A stretch of DNA of 6,683 nt from an uncultured Limosilactobacillus sp. (GCA_944326735.1 CALVFC010000083.1:1-6683); one strand, 5' to 3'; counted from the first letter of the stretch, positions 1 through 5,079 are shown. Numbers and translations: made by a program. Notes: generated by a model not told the origin, from the sequence alone.

Positions 1-730
1 GTGAGCTGGTAGCAAGGTAGAAGGGAATAATCGTTCCAATAATTAGGATCCCTATACAGCAAATCCATACTCCAGAAACATTTGGAATGTGGGGTTGTTG
101 CGGGTGAATAGCAAGAAGAACAATACCAGCAAATAATAATCCCCATGCCGTGACGACTAATGCTGGAACCCGTCCTGTCCGGAGCATGTTTTGCGGAATT
201 AAAGTATTAGTAGCAACACCAATTGCGGAAATGAATCCCCAGAAGAGGACCTCCGGAGTGACAGCTAAATAATTGAAGCGGCCGTGGGTGGCAATAATAA
301 AGACTCCAAAGAAGGCGATAATTGCGCAGATGATTTCAATTCGCCGCGGTGGCTCGTGCCGGAAAACTGCCAAGTAGGCGATAATAAAGAATGGTCCAAG
401 GAACTGGAGGACAGTGGCAATGGAGGCATTCCCTTTTTGTACCGCCATAAAGTAGGCAAATTGAACCGGAACTAACCCAATAACTCCGTAGGCGAAGATT
501 ACCCAAGTGTCATGTAAATTGTGAAAGACGCGGAAGGGGTGGTCACCATGGAGCAAGCTGATTAGCACCATTATGGCACCACCAATAATCAATCGCCATT
601 GGGTTAGCCATAATGAAGTAATAGAGGTACTGATGTTAAAGAGGGCCTTGGCGAACAAACCCGAGATTCCCCAGAACGTACAGGCGGTGATCACCATCGT
701 TAAGCCCAGTGCTTTTTTATTGTTATTCAT
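1..730 (-). CDS. EamA/DMT-superfamily permease, partial (3' end beyond window)
   Basis: A reading frame from ATG at 730 runs leftward without a stop to the window edge, giving 243 codons; the family is usually about 300 residues, so the last transmembrane segments are missing. The protein is very hydrophobic, with NNNKK after Met1, a first membrane segment at about residues 7-28 and roughly seven more visible. Two stretches look like the tandem EamA repeats: one from the N-terminus (TFWGISGLFAKALF) and a second from about residue 145 (WGFISAIGVATNTLIP). EamA carriers sit in the cytoplasmic membrane and move small metabolites or drugs; the substrate cannot be told from sequence. An in-frame TGA three codons upstream makes ATG 730 the first possible start. 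The ribosome site AAAGGA lies rather far from it. The gene has its own promoter and is separated from the upstream protease gene by a terminator. The family call is from translation by eye and is fairly sure. Confidence 0.85.
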   Translation of the reverse strand, partial: MNNNKKALGLTMVITACTFWGISGLFAKALFNISTSITSLWLTQWRLIIGGAIMVLISLLHGDHPFRVFHNLHDTWVIFAYGVIGLVPVQFAYFMAVQKGNASIATVLQFLGPFFIIAYLAVFRHEPPRRIEIICAIIAFFGVFIIATHGRFNYLAVTPEVLFWGFISAIGVATNTLIPQNMLRTGRVPALVVTAWGLLFAGIVLLAIHPQQPHIPNVSGVWICCIGILIIGTIIPFYLATSS

Positions 731-766
731 GTGTGCTCATTATCCTTTACTTAAATATACCAATTT

Positions 767-793
767 ATTCTAACATGAATTGAAGACAATCAA
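767..793 (-). promoter_or_regulatory. Predicted promoter of the EamA permease gene
   Basis: On the minus strand, TTGATT (788-793) and TAGAAT (767-772) are separated by 15 bp. The -10 is preceded by TG one base upstream (TGTTAGAAT), an extended -10, which could make up for the short spacer. The -35 overlaps the T-tract of the upstream terminator. Confidence 0.45.
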
Positions 794-839
794 AAAGGGA
801 GAATCAGGCCCTTTTTAGGATTAGGCCAATTATTCTCCC
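792..839 (-). terminator. Rho-independent terminator after the metalloprotease gene
   Basis: On the minus strand GGGAGAAT (832-839) pairs perfectly with ATTCTCCC (797-804), a nested GGCC/GGCC pair lies inside the loop, and five T (792-796) follow. It lies 11 bp after the protease stop codon and insulates the permease gene. Confidence 0.85.
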
Positions 840-850
840 AGTGGAAATTA

Positions 851-1564
851 TTAGTCTTGATTGCTATTAGATGACGATGCTGGACTTGTTGGTGCATGCT
901 GGTAAATGGTCCGAACGTTTTGGACATCCACCGGTTGAATAGAGTAGAATGAACCAGCTGGCTGCATAACGGATTGGTCATTATTATGTTGAAGACCAAT
1001 CGCGTGCCCCAATTCGTGTTCTGCTGTATTAACAATTCGTTGTTGGGAATATCCATAGGCCGGATTGAGAAGGTAGTTAGCATTTAACTCGACGGTGGCA
1101 TGCTCAAAGTAACCGGTGAGGGTATTGACTTCCATCTGCGTAAGCCCGGCAGCCCCATCATTACTTTCGCTGATGGACTTAACAATAATATCGGCCTTGT
1201 CACGATTGGTAGTAGTCTTAAACGTAAATGCCCCCGTCTGATTCCACTGCTGGATGGCGGTATTGGTAGCATTTTTTAAAACGGGATTGCTTAGGTCCAA
1301 GTAGACCGATGCTGACTTGTTTATCCACCGTCCTTCAGATTCCTTGGTTGATTTAACGTTAGTCGAACTATCGGCTCGTAAGTCAGCTTTTTTGGTTGGT
1401 CGACCGCTAATTTGGTCTACCAACAATTGGGTTCTGATTTGGGCCTCGTGGATCATCACATTTGTATATTGTTCCACGAGGGGGTTAGTTTGGTAGAACC
1501 AAATAAAGATGCTAAGTAATAAGAGATAGAACAGAGTTAGCGAGAATTTGGAACGTTTCGTAAT
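851..1564 (-). CDS. Membrane-anchored matrixin-like metalloprotease (probable AUU start)
   Basis: This is a zinc-dependent metzincin protease. Counting from the proposed start at 1564 (237 residues), the zinc motif HELGHAIGLQH is at residues 183-193, with ligands H183, H187, H193 and catalytic E184; a Met-turn candidate SVMQP lies at 199-203, M200 being the key residue. Residues 2-6 are basic (TKRSK), followed by one hydrophobic segment at about 7-24, so it is a signal-anchored or secreted extracytoplasmic enzyme; the substrate is unknown. The C-terminus is a Ser/Asn-rich tail. A conventional start exists only at GTG 1477, which would remove the membrane segment and has no ribosome site. The open frame runs up to TGA at 1568-1570, and a strong GGAGG (1571-1575) is spaced 6 nt from an ATT codon (1562-1564), so I place the start there. 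If that is wrong, the start codon has been lost by mutation. A promoter precedes the gene and a strong terminator follows it. Confidence 0.85.
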   Translation of the reverse strand: MTKRSKFSLTLFYLLLLSIFIWFYQTNPLVEQYTNVMIHEAQIRTQLLVDQISGRPTKKADLRADSSTNVKSTKESEGRWINKSASVYLDLSNPVLKNATNTAIQQWNQTGAFTFKTTTNRDKADIIVKSISESNDGAAGLTQMEVNTLTGYFEHATVELNANYLLNPAYGYSQQRIVNTAEHELGHAIGLQHNNDQSVMQPAGSFYSIQPVDVQNVRTIYQHAPTSPASSSNSNQD

Positions 1565-1586
1565 CGTTCACCTCCGATATTCAAGT

Positions 1587-1615
1587 ATTGTAATGAAAGT
1601 GCTGAAAAAAGTCTA
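1587..1615 (-). promoter_or_regulatory. Predicted promoter of the metalloprotease gene
   Basis: On the minus strand TAGACT (1610-1615) and TACAAT (1587-1592) have a 17-bp spacer. Predicted transcription start is about 1580, giving a leader of around 16 nt that contains the GGAGG. It diverges from the promoter of the gene at 1699. Confidence 0.55.
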
Positions 1616-1665
1616 TTATTTTGCTGATCCTCATCTGGGAGTAGTCATCCCCTAGTAAGGTGCGG

Positions 1666-1692
1666 TAAAATGAAAGTGGTTACAAGGGAGGG
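1666..1692 (+). promoter_or_regulatory. Weak -10 box and strong ribosome binding site for the gene at 1699
   Basis: TAAAAT at 1666-1671 is a plausible -10, but no good -35 is seen 17 bp upstream. GGGAGGG at 1686-1692, 6 nt before the ATG, is a strong Shine-Dalgarno sequence and fixes the start. Confidence 0.5.
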
Positions 1693-1698
1693 ATTGGA

Positions 1699-2169
1699 AT
1701 GACCGCATTTAAGGTAAAAGTTCAATTGAGCTGGGGACCAACAAAAGAATATCTGATTGCCAATGACGTCGAACCAGGGTTACAACACCGTTATGAGACC
1801 CGTAAAAATTGGCAAGATGTGATGGAGAACGCCTTGATTAATGTCCCGGTCGCACCTTACTTACCAAGTAATAAGCACGTGCCGCCAATTGCTACTGGAA
1901 AAGTCGTTACAGTAACAGTGGCTAATGAAGACGAGATGAAGTTACTGCGGACACGGAGTCAGTTTATTATGGCTGACATTTGGCAGAAGCATAATACGGC
2001 TGGGAATTATAATTTCCTTCATCATGACTATAGTAAGTGGACCCAACGGCAGATTTATGCGGATGTGGATTATTGGTGCACCGGTACTCACCACCCCGTC
2101 ATTACTTGGCTGACCCGTCAACGGATTAAGTATCAATGGCATTTATATAACCAGGAAACAAAGGATTGA
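1699..2169 (+). CDS. Hypothetical protein, 156 aa
   Basis: I do not recognise this family. The ATG start is fixed by GGGAGGG 6 nt upstream. The product is soluble-looking, with no signal peptide or membrane segment. It has a beta-strand-like start (FKVKVQLSW), a Val/Thr strand at about residues 68-75 (GKVVTVTV), and an aromatic and His/Trp-rich C-terminal third (HHDYSKW, DVDYWCTGTHH, then a basic WLTRQRIKYQWHLY). The clustered His and Cys residues could bind metal, but no known spacing is evident. It is the first of three small plus-strand genes diverging from the protease. Its TGA stop (2167-2169) overlaps the LexA-box palindrome of the next gene, and no terminator is seen between them, so read-through is possible. 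Confidence 0.75.
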   Translation: MTAFKVKVQLSWGPTKEYLIANDVEPGLQHRYETRKNWQDVMENALINVPVAPYLPSNKHVPPIATGKVVTVTVANEDEMKLLRTRSQFIMADIWQKHNTAGNYNFLHHDYSKWTQRQIYADVDYWCTGTHHPVITWLTRQRIKYQWHLYNQETKD

Positions 2170-2196
2170 ACATATGTTCGAATAATGTGGTATACT
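2166..2196 (+). promoter_or_regulatory. Promoter with LexA/DinR (SOS) operator
   Basis: GAACATATGTTC at 2168-2179 is a perfect 12-bp palindrome followed by G. It matches the Gram-positive LexA box CGAAC-N4-GTTCG at every position except the outermost left base (T for C). It overlaps a -35-like TTGAAC (2166-2171) and lies upstream of an extended -10, TGG-TATACT (2191-2196), with a 19-bp spacer. LexA bound here would block RNA polymerase. It also overlaps the stop codon of the upstream gene. Confidence 0.75.
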
Positions 2197-2212
2197 GCTT
2201 TTGGTGATGATT

Positions 2213-2530
2213 ATGGAAACAGCCAATGACAGTACCAAAATAATTGTCCAAAGACTCCAATCCCACTTTAAGCGATTACCACACACTCGATACTGCATGG
2301 TAGTGGTAAATAATGGTTATGATCGACAATATAATTTTTTCATCGAAATTAGTCATCGTCAGCGGTGTACGCGGTCCATTCCGTTGCACTCCATTACCGA
2401 TTATTCGCTGGTTAACCTGGAGCGAGTTATTCAACAGATCCACCATCAAAATCAACTACCAATTCATTTTTGTGGATTTGATGATCAACAACGGTGGCCA
2501 GCGAGTGGCCGGTTGATTCGAGCCCTTTAA
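2213..2530 (+). CDS. Hypothetical small protein, predicted SOS-regulated
   Basis: The family is not recognised. Possible starts are TTG 2201, GTG 2204, ATG 2207 and ATG 2213. I chose 2213 (105 residues) because GGTGAT just before it is a weak ribosome site and the predicted transcription start (about 2202-2204) leaves almost no leader. If the mRNA is leaderless, GTG 2204 or ATG 2207 would be the start and add two or three residues. The protein is basic and His/Arg-rich (HFKRLPHTRY, SHRQRCTR), with a beta strand MVVVNN near residue 29 and a central helix-like segment (LVNLERVIQQIHHQ); no membrane segment. The LexA box upstream predicts induction by DNA damage, but the role is unknown. It does not resemble UmuC, SulA/YneA or other usual SOS proteins that I know. 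Confidence 0.7.
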   Translation: METANDSTKIIVQRLQSHFKRLPHTRYCMVVVNNGYDRQYNFFIEISHRQRCTRSIPLHSITDYSLVNLERVIQQIHHQNQLPIHFCGFDDQQRWPASGRLIRAL

Positions 2531-2537
2531 AAAAGGG

Positions 2538-2566
2538 TTGACTAATTTTAGCAAGCCTTGTATAGT
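2538..2566 (+). promoter_or_regulatory. Promoter of tRNA-Gln
   Basis: TTGACT (2538-2543) and TATAGT (2561-2566) with an ideal 17-bp spacer. The tRNA begins 17 nt after the -10. A strong, near-consensus promoter as expected for a stable RNA. Confidence 0.8.
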
Positions 2567-2582
2567 AATTATGTTGTCTTAT

Positions 2583-2655
2583 TGGGAATTAGCCAAGCTG
2601 GTAAGGCAGTGGACTCTGAATCCATAATGCACTGGTTCGAATCCAGTATTCCCAA
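2583..2655 (+). tRNA. tRNA-Gln(CUG)
   Basis: A complete 73-nt cloverleaf. The acceptor arm pairs TGGGAAT with ATTCCCA, giving the U1-A72 pair typical of bacterial tRNA-Gln, and the discriminator is A73. D stem GCC/GGC; anticodon stem GTGGA/TCCAT around loop CTCTGAA, so the anticodon is CTG, reading CAG. T arm ACGGG-type: ACTGG/CCAGT around TTCGAAT. CCA is not encoded. A single-gene transcription unit: own promoter upstream, own terminator downstream. In lactobacilli this tRNA is expected to be charged with Glu by GluRS and amidated by GatCAB (family knowledge). Confidence 0.95.
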
Positions 2656-2664
2656 TTTTTAATT

Positions 2665-2692
2665 CGTTAGGCACATTGCCTAGCGATTTTTT
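2665..2692 (+). terminator. Terminator after tRNA-Gln
   Basis: CGTTAGGCA (2665-2673) pairs with TGCCTAGCG (2677-2685), nine pairs including one G-U, with a 3-nt loop, followed by ATTTTTT. Confidence 0.9.
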
Positions 2693-2729
2693 ATTTTGAA
2701 GTTCATGCCTTAAGTGGAAGGACGTTATC

Positions 2730-3059
2730 ATGGCAAGTAACTCAGACTCTATTTACTACGTTTTAACGAAAATTAAACGGCACCCTGAACTGATTTTGGT
2801 GGAACGTCCCCGGTATACGAATACTCTAATGATTGTTATTGATGATCAGCTCAAAGTTGCGGATGCGGCTTTCTATTTTCCCGATAATCGACTGATGGTT
2901 AATCGGTTGTCGAATGACTTTGTTGCTAAAAACGATGATTTGTTGGAAGACTACTTTCATGAGGTCGCTGGTAACGAGAAGAGCTACCACAACGTTTGGG
3001 TGACAACCAGTCATATTACAGCCCAACATGCCTTTTTACTGGAACTTTCCTTTGAATAG
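2730..3059 (+). CDS. Hypothetical protein, 109 aa
   Basis: The family is not recognised. ATG 2730 is preceded by GGAAGGA with good spacing. The protein is small, mildly acidic and soluble-looking: no signal peptide or membrane segment. Visible parts are an N-terminal helix-like region (YYVLTKIKRH), a short strand LMIVIDD at about residues 33-39, an acidic helix (NDDLLEDYFHEV) at about 68-79 and a hydrophobic end (AFLLELSFE). No catalytic or metal motif is evident. It lies between the two tRNA genes, only 37 bp after the tRNA-Gln terminator and with no clear promoter, so it may depend on read-through from the tRNA promoter. Coding use resembles the two preceding small genes, so it is probably a host gene rather than part of the mobile region. 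Confidence 0.7.
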   Translation: MASNSDSIYYVLTKIKRHPELILVERPRYTNTLMIVIDDQLKVADAAFYFPDNRLMVNRLSNDFVAKNDDLLEDYFHEVAGNEKSYHNVWVTTSHITAQHAFLLELSFE

Positions 3060-3082
3060 GCAAATAAAAGCGCGGTGGTTAA

Positions 3083-3112
3083 TTGACAAAGTTAATTGTC
3101 ATCACGTATAAT
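3083..3112 (+). promoter_or_regulatory. Consensus promoter of tRNA-Glu with overlapping inverted repeat
   Basis: Perfect TTGACA (3083-3088) and perfect TATAAT (3107-3112) with an 18-bp spacer, 19 nt before the tRNA. An inverted repeat TGACAA (3084-3089) / TTGTCA (3096-3101) covers the -35 and spacer. Confidence 0.9.
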
Positions 3113-3131
3113 TCTATTTGGACGTTTTTAT

Positions 3132-3204
3132 TGCCCGCTGGTCAAATTGGTTAAGACGTCGCCCTCTCAAGGCGGAGTTACGGGTTCGATCCCCGTGCGG
3201 GTGA
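3132..3204 (+). tRNA. tRNA-Glu(CUC)
   Basis: A complete 73-nt cloverleaf. Acceptor strands TGCCCGC and GCGGGTG; D stem GTC/GAC; anticodon stem TCGCC/GGCGG around loop CTCTCAA, anticodon CTC, reading GAG; variable loop of four nt as usual for tRNA-Glu; T arm ACGGG/CCCGT around TTCGATC; discriminator A73; CCA not encoded. The top of the acceptor has two adjacent wobble pairs, U1-G72 and G2-U71, where G1-C72 is usual. The gene has its own consensus promoter; T6 follows directly but the first real hairpin terminator is 145 nt away, which suggests that the original 3' flank was replaced by inserted sequence. Confidence 0.93.
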
Positions 3205-3302
3205 TTTTTTAGTGTTTTGGCTCTTTTTCATAGAGTACATTTCCCAGTATATCAGCATTCTTGTTATTAGAAAATATTATGAAAAACTATTGAAAACAGC
3301 TT

Positions 3303-3324
3303 TTGCGGAAAAATTGCGGAAAAA
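3303..3324 (+). repeat. 11-bp tandem repeat TTGCGGAAAAA x2
   Basis: Two exact head-to-tail copies, 3303-3313 and 3314-3324. Read in frame they fall in a peptide tail ending TAFAEKLRKN and stop at 3327, like the C-terminal ends of some phage-type tyrosine integrases. Either an integrase 3' remnant or arm-type integrase binding repeats at an attachment site next to tRNA-Glu. Confidence 0.6.
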
Positions 3325-3348
3325 TTAATAACTTGCCGGTGGGGATGA

Positions 3349-3372
3349 GATCGCTGTTTCAGCGGTCTTTTT
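3349..3372 (+). terminator. Rho-independent terminator downstream of tRNA-Glu
   Basis: GATCGCTG (3349-3356) pairs with CAGCGGTC (3360-3367), one G-U pair, 3-nt loop, then five T. Probably the terminator of the remnant integrase-like frame; it now serves tRNA-Glu transcripts. Confidence 0.8.
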
Positions 3373-3402
3373 ATTTTGCCTTTTTAGCTCTCACAGGGGT
3401 GT

Positions 3403-3435
3403 AAAAGAAAAGCACCCGTTTTAATGCGAGTGCTT
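3403..3435 (-). terminator. Minus-strand terminator
   Basis: On the minus strand AAGCAC...CG (3430-3435 inward) pairs with CG...GTGCTT (3410-3415 outward), followed by TTCTTTT (3403-3409). No gene is seen immediately upstream, so it may end a small RNA or phage transcript. Confidence 0.65.
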
Positions 3436-3496
3436 AATTGGCTTCAGTTATTTCTTTGCGTGTTCATGGCAATGCTTCCAATATTATTTAACCTCT
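3406..3496 (-). ncRNA. Candidate small RNA (low confidence)
   Basis: An extended -10 (TGG-TAGAAT, minus strand, -10 at 3503-3508) would start a transcript near 3496 that ends at the terminator at 3403-3435, about 90 nt. The transcript would contain only a 7-codon frame (MNTQRNN). No -35 is evident and I recognise no RNA family. Confidence 0.2.
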
Positions 3497-3705
3497 GCTT
3501 TAATTCTACCATTAACAGCGGTCTATAACGTGCATGGGATTGCGCTTATTTCGCAACAGAATGCTGTTATATCAATGTTTGATGGATTAGCCCCCCTGGG
3601 GGTAAAATTTTTAAAATTAGCCCTTGCGCAAAAGAAAACGGCAATGTGTGCGCTCTTTCAATAAAGTGGATGGGGCGGGGGGTTAACAAGTCTAAGGTAG
3701 TACGC

Positions 3706-3735
3706 AAAAAAGGCCGCTACTCATAGGTAACGGTC
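3706..3735 (-). terminator. Terminator of the ArpU/Mob region
   Basis: On the minus strand GACCGTTAC (3727-3735) pairs with GTAGCGGCC (3712-3720), eight of nine pairs including a G-U, with a 6-nt loop, followed by TTTTTT (3706-3711). It lies about 170 nt past the ArpU stop codon in the same direction. Confidence 0.65.
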
Positions 3736-3903
3736 TAAATTAGGTTTAGTTTAGTTAGGCTCAGTACCAAGATTTACCAAGTTCTTAGCAGCGGTGAGGG
3801 AAAGCAAAATGACAGGTTTTAACAGGTTCTCATGACGGTGAGAGAATGCTGAATGCTAAGTTTTGACAAGTTTTTATGTAGTGATATGTAGGTTTTATAA
3901 CAT

Positions 3904-4332
3904 TCATGCCTTAACTCTTAAATCTCGTCCATAGGTTGCATAGTGATCAGCAAATTCAAATAATGCGGTGCGTTGTTTTACCTTGGTTTGCGATGAACCG
4001 TAGCCAATTAGCTGTTCTATTCTGAACATTGGTAAATGATTGATGTACTTACTAATCAGGATTGTTCGACTTGTTTCAGTACATGCGGTTATGGCCTGGA
4101 CAATTAAACATAGTTCTTTTCTAGCGTCAATTGCCTTTAGTACTTGCGTTTCTGTGTTATTTAAATAATTAGTATGTGACGCTACGCCATCAAATGATGG
4201 TGAGTGATATATGTCACTTAATGAACTGCCGGCCAACTGTTCTAGCTTCTCTACGTCCCTCTTAAAGAATTGCCTTACGTTAGCTGCGGTTGCTTGTTTG
4301 TTAATTGGTTGAAATTGGAACAGGACCCCCAA
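3904..4332 (-). CDS. ArpU-family phage late transcription regulator
   Basis: The 142-residue product matches the ArpU family in length and layout: a basic N-terminal region (NVRQFFKRDVEKLEQLAG, about residues 19-36), a middle containing SPSFDGV and the helix TETQVLKAIDARKELCLIVQAI (residues 60-81), and a C-terminal sigma-region-4-like part (RTILISKYINHLPMFRIEQLIG... then KQRTALFEFADHY) that should bind DNA. ArpU proteins are encoded just before the packaging and structural genes of many Firmicutes prophages and are thought to switch on late transcription. The start is TTG at 4332, with AGGGGA 8 nt upstream and the preceding stop codon 5 bp away, so it is translated as part of a tight operon. 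It looks intact although its phage is missing. Nothing recognisable of a terminase follows. Confidence 0.75.
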   Translation of the reverse strand: MGVLFQFQPINKQATAANVRQFFKRDVEKLEQLAGSSLSDIYHSPSFDGVASHTNYLNNTETQVLKAIDARKELCLIVQAITACTETSRTILISKYINHLPMFRIEQLIGYGSSQTKVKQRTALFEFADHYATYGRDLRVKA

Positions 4333-4336
4333 CTTG

Positions 4337-5043
4337 TCATCCCCTAATTAAATGATATTGTCTGGCTTCCTCGTCAGTAATGTGCAAGTATTCCATAATC
4401 TCCGCCAATCTCTCAAAGTGATTTCCAACAACATCTAAATTCAAATCTTCCCGCATAGCTTTATATTCTGGTACTGTCAAACTTTTATGTTGCGATTCTT
4501 GAATACCACGTTCAACATCAAATCCGTGTTGTCGTAAATAAACTGGCAATTGATCTTGAACGTTTTGCAAAGCTGCACGATTAAACACCCGTTTAGCCGA
4601 TAATTTATACTCATCATTAAATGGAACAATCCCCATATGCATATGGGGAGTACTCTCATCAAGATGAACAATCGCATAACGAATGTTTTCTTCACCAAAT
4701 TTTTCAGCAAAGTAAGCTTTAGCTGTTTCAAAATATTTGCTCGTATCAGCCGCCGTTAAATTAGCAAAAAAATTGCTATCGTTCGAAATAATCCATTCAT
4801 TTCATTGACTAAAACGGCATCTTTTCTAACCGCCCGCTGACTGGTTTTATGCTTGTTAATATAAGCCTCAATATCCGTTTTGAAATGGTTAGTCCGACCA
4901 GCAACCAAATCATAATTTAAACCAGAACGGTCAACGTCAATATCGGCATTTTTATGATGTTGTGTTCGGCGTTGATCATGATTACCCAAGCCAACCAGAT
5001 TATCAGCTTTCAATTTCTGCATATTAGCCACTAAATAACTCAT
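4337..5043 (-). pseudogene. mobV-like: MobV (pMV158 MobM-like) relaxase, frameshifted and truncated
   Basis: This encoded a plasmid mobilisation relaxase that nicks oriT. The start ATG at 5043 has GGAG 7 nt upstream. Residues 1-81 begin [12 protein letters not shown] and hold N21-H22 (H22 matches the nicking His of MobM), the [15 protein letters not shown] motif (residues 32-46) and [12 protein letters not shown]. The frame then shifts: AATGA is duplicated in tandem (4797-4806), and downstream coding resumes in another frame with WIIS, a [19 protein letters not shown] stretch and the metal-binding H-DESTPHMH motif near 4640-4665. A frame-corrected protein would be 233 residues against nearly 500 for MobM, and similarity ends around REDLNLD (near 4440). 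The final 30 or so residues ([20 protein letters not shown]...) look like a different, phage-type protein. Unrepaired translation stops at 4756. A T7 run (4766-4772) could allow partial rescue by -1 slippage. Confidence 0.85.
4797..4806. repeat. 5-bp tandem duplication that shifts the relaxase frame
   Basis: TCATT twice in a row on the plus strand (AATGA twice in the coding strand). Removing one copy restores VNEWIIS, the sequence expected in MobM-type relaxases. Confidence 0.85.
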
Positions 5044-5079
5044 CTCACCACTCCATTCCAAACAGCTAAATTTGGATAG

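Larger units (their letters stand above)
3205..3903. other. Gene-poor stretch, likely integrated-element and phage remnant
   Basis: No convincing intact gene lies in these 699 bases on either strand. The stretch holds an 11-bp tandem repeat with an integrase-tail-like peptide (3303-3324), one plus-strand terminator, two minus-strand terminators, a GC-rich block (3591-3602 and 3673-3682) separated by AT-rich sequence, and iterated ACARGTT-type motifs near 3776-3873. A minus-strand frame at about 3530-3665 reads like the degraded or non-coding sequence found around terminase genes of Firmicutes phages; this last point is a weak impression only. Confidence 0.5.

Noticed and set aside
265..475. 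Short open frames on both strands inside the permease gene
   Set aside because: They overlap a long minus-strand frame that encodes a clear multi-pass membrane protein; neither has a ribosome site or sensible composition.
790..1083. Minus-strand 97-codon frame overlapping the protease end
   Set aside because: A shadow in another frame of the metalloprotease gene; it also runs through the terminator hairpin.
1942..2142. Minus-strand 66-codon frame
   Set aside because: Antisense to the 156-residue gene, without a ribosome site or promoter.
2523..2537. CCCTTT/AAAGGG hairpin after the stop of the gene at 2213
   Set aside because: Six pairs and a 3-nt loop, but no T-tract follows; it runs straight into the tRNA-Gln -35, so it is not a convincing terminator.
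2826..3029. Minus-strand 67-codon frame
   Set aside because: Antisense shadow of the 109-residue gene.
3592..3602. CCCCC-T-GGGGG as a hairpin terminator
   Set aside because: A one-base loop cannot close, and no T-tract follows on either strand; the AT-rich neighbour is mixed A and T.
4477..4731. Minus-strand 84-codon hydrophobic frame
   Set aside because: It overlaps the relaxase-coding frame, which carries the conserved H-DESTPHMH motif; the hydrophobic reading is an out-of-frame artefact.
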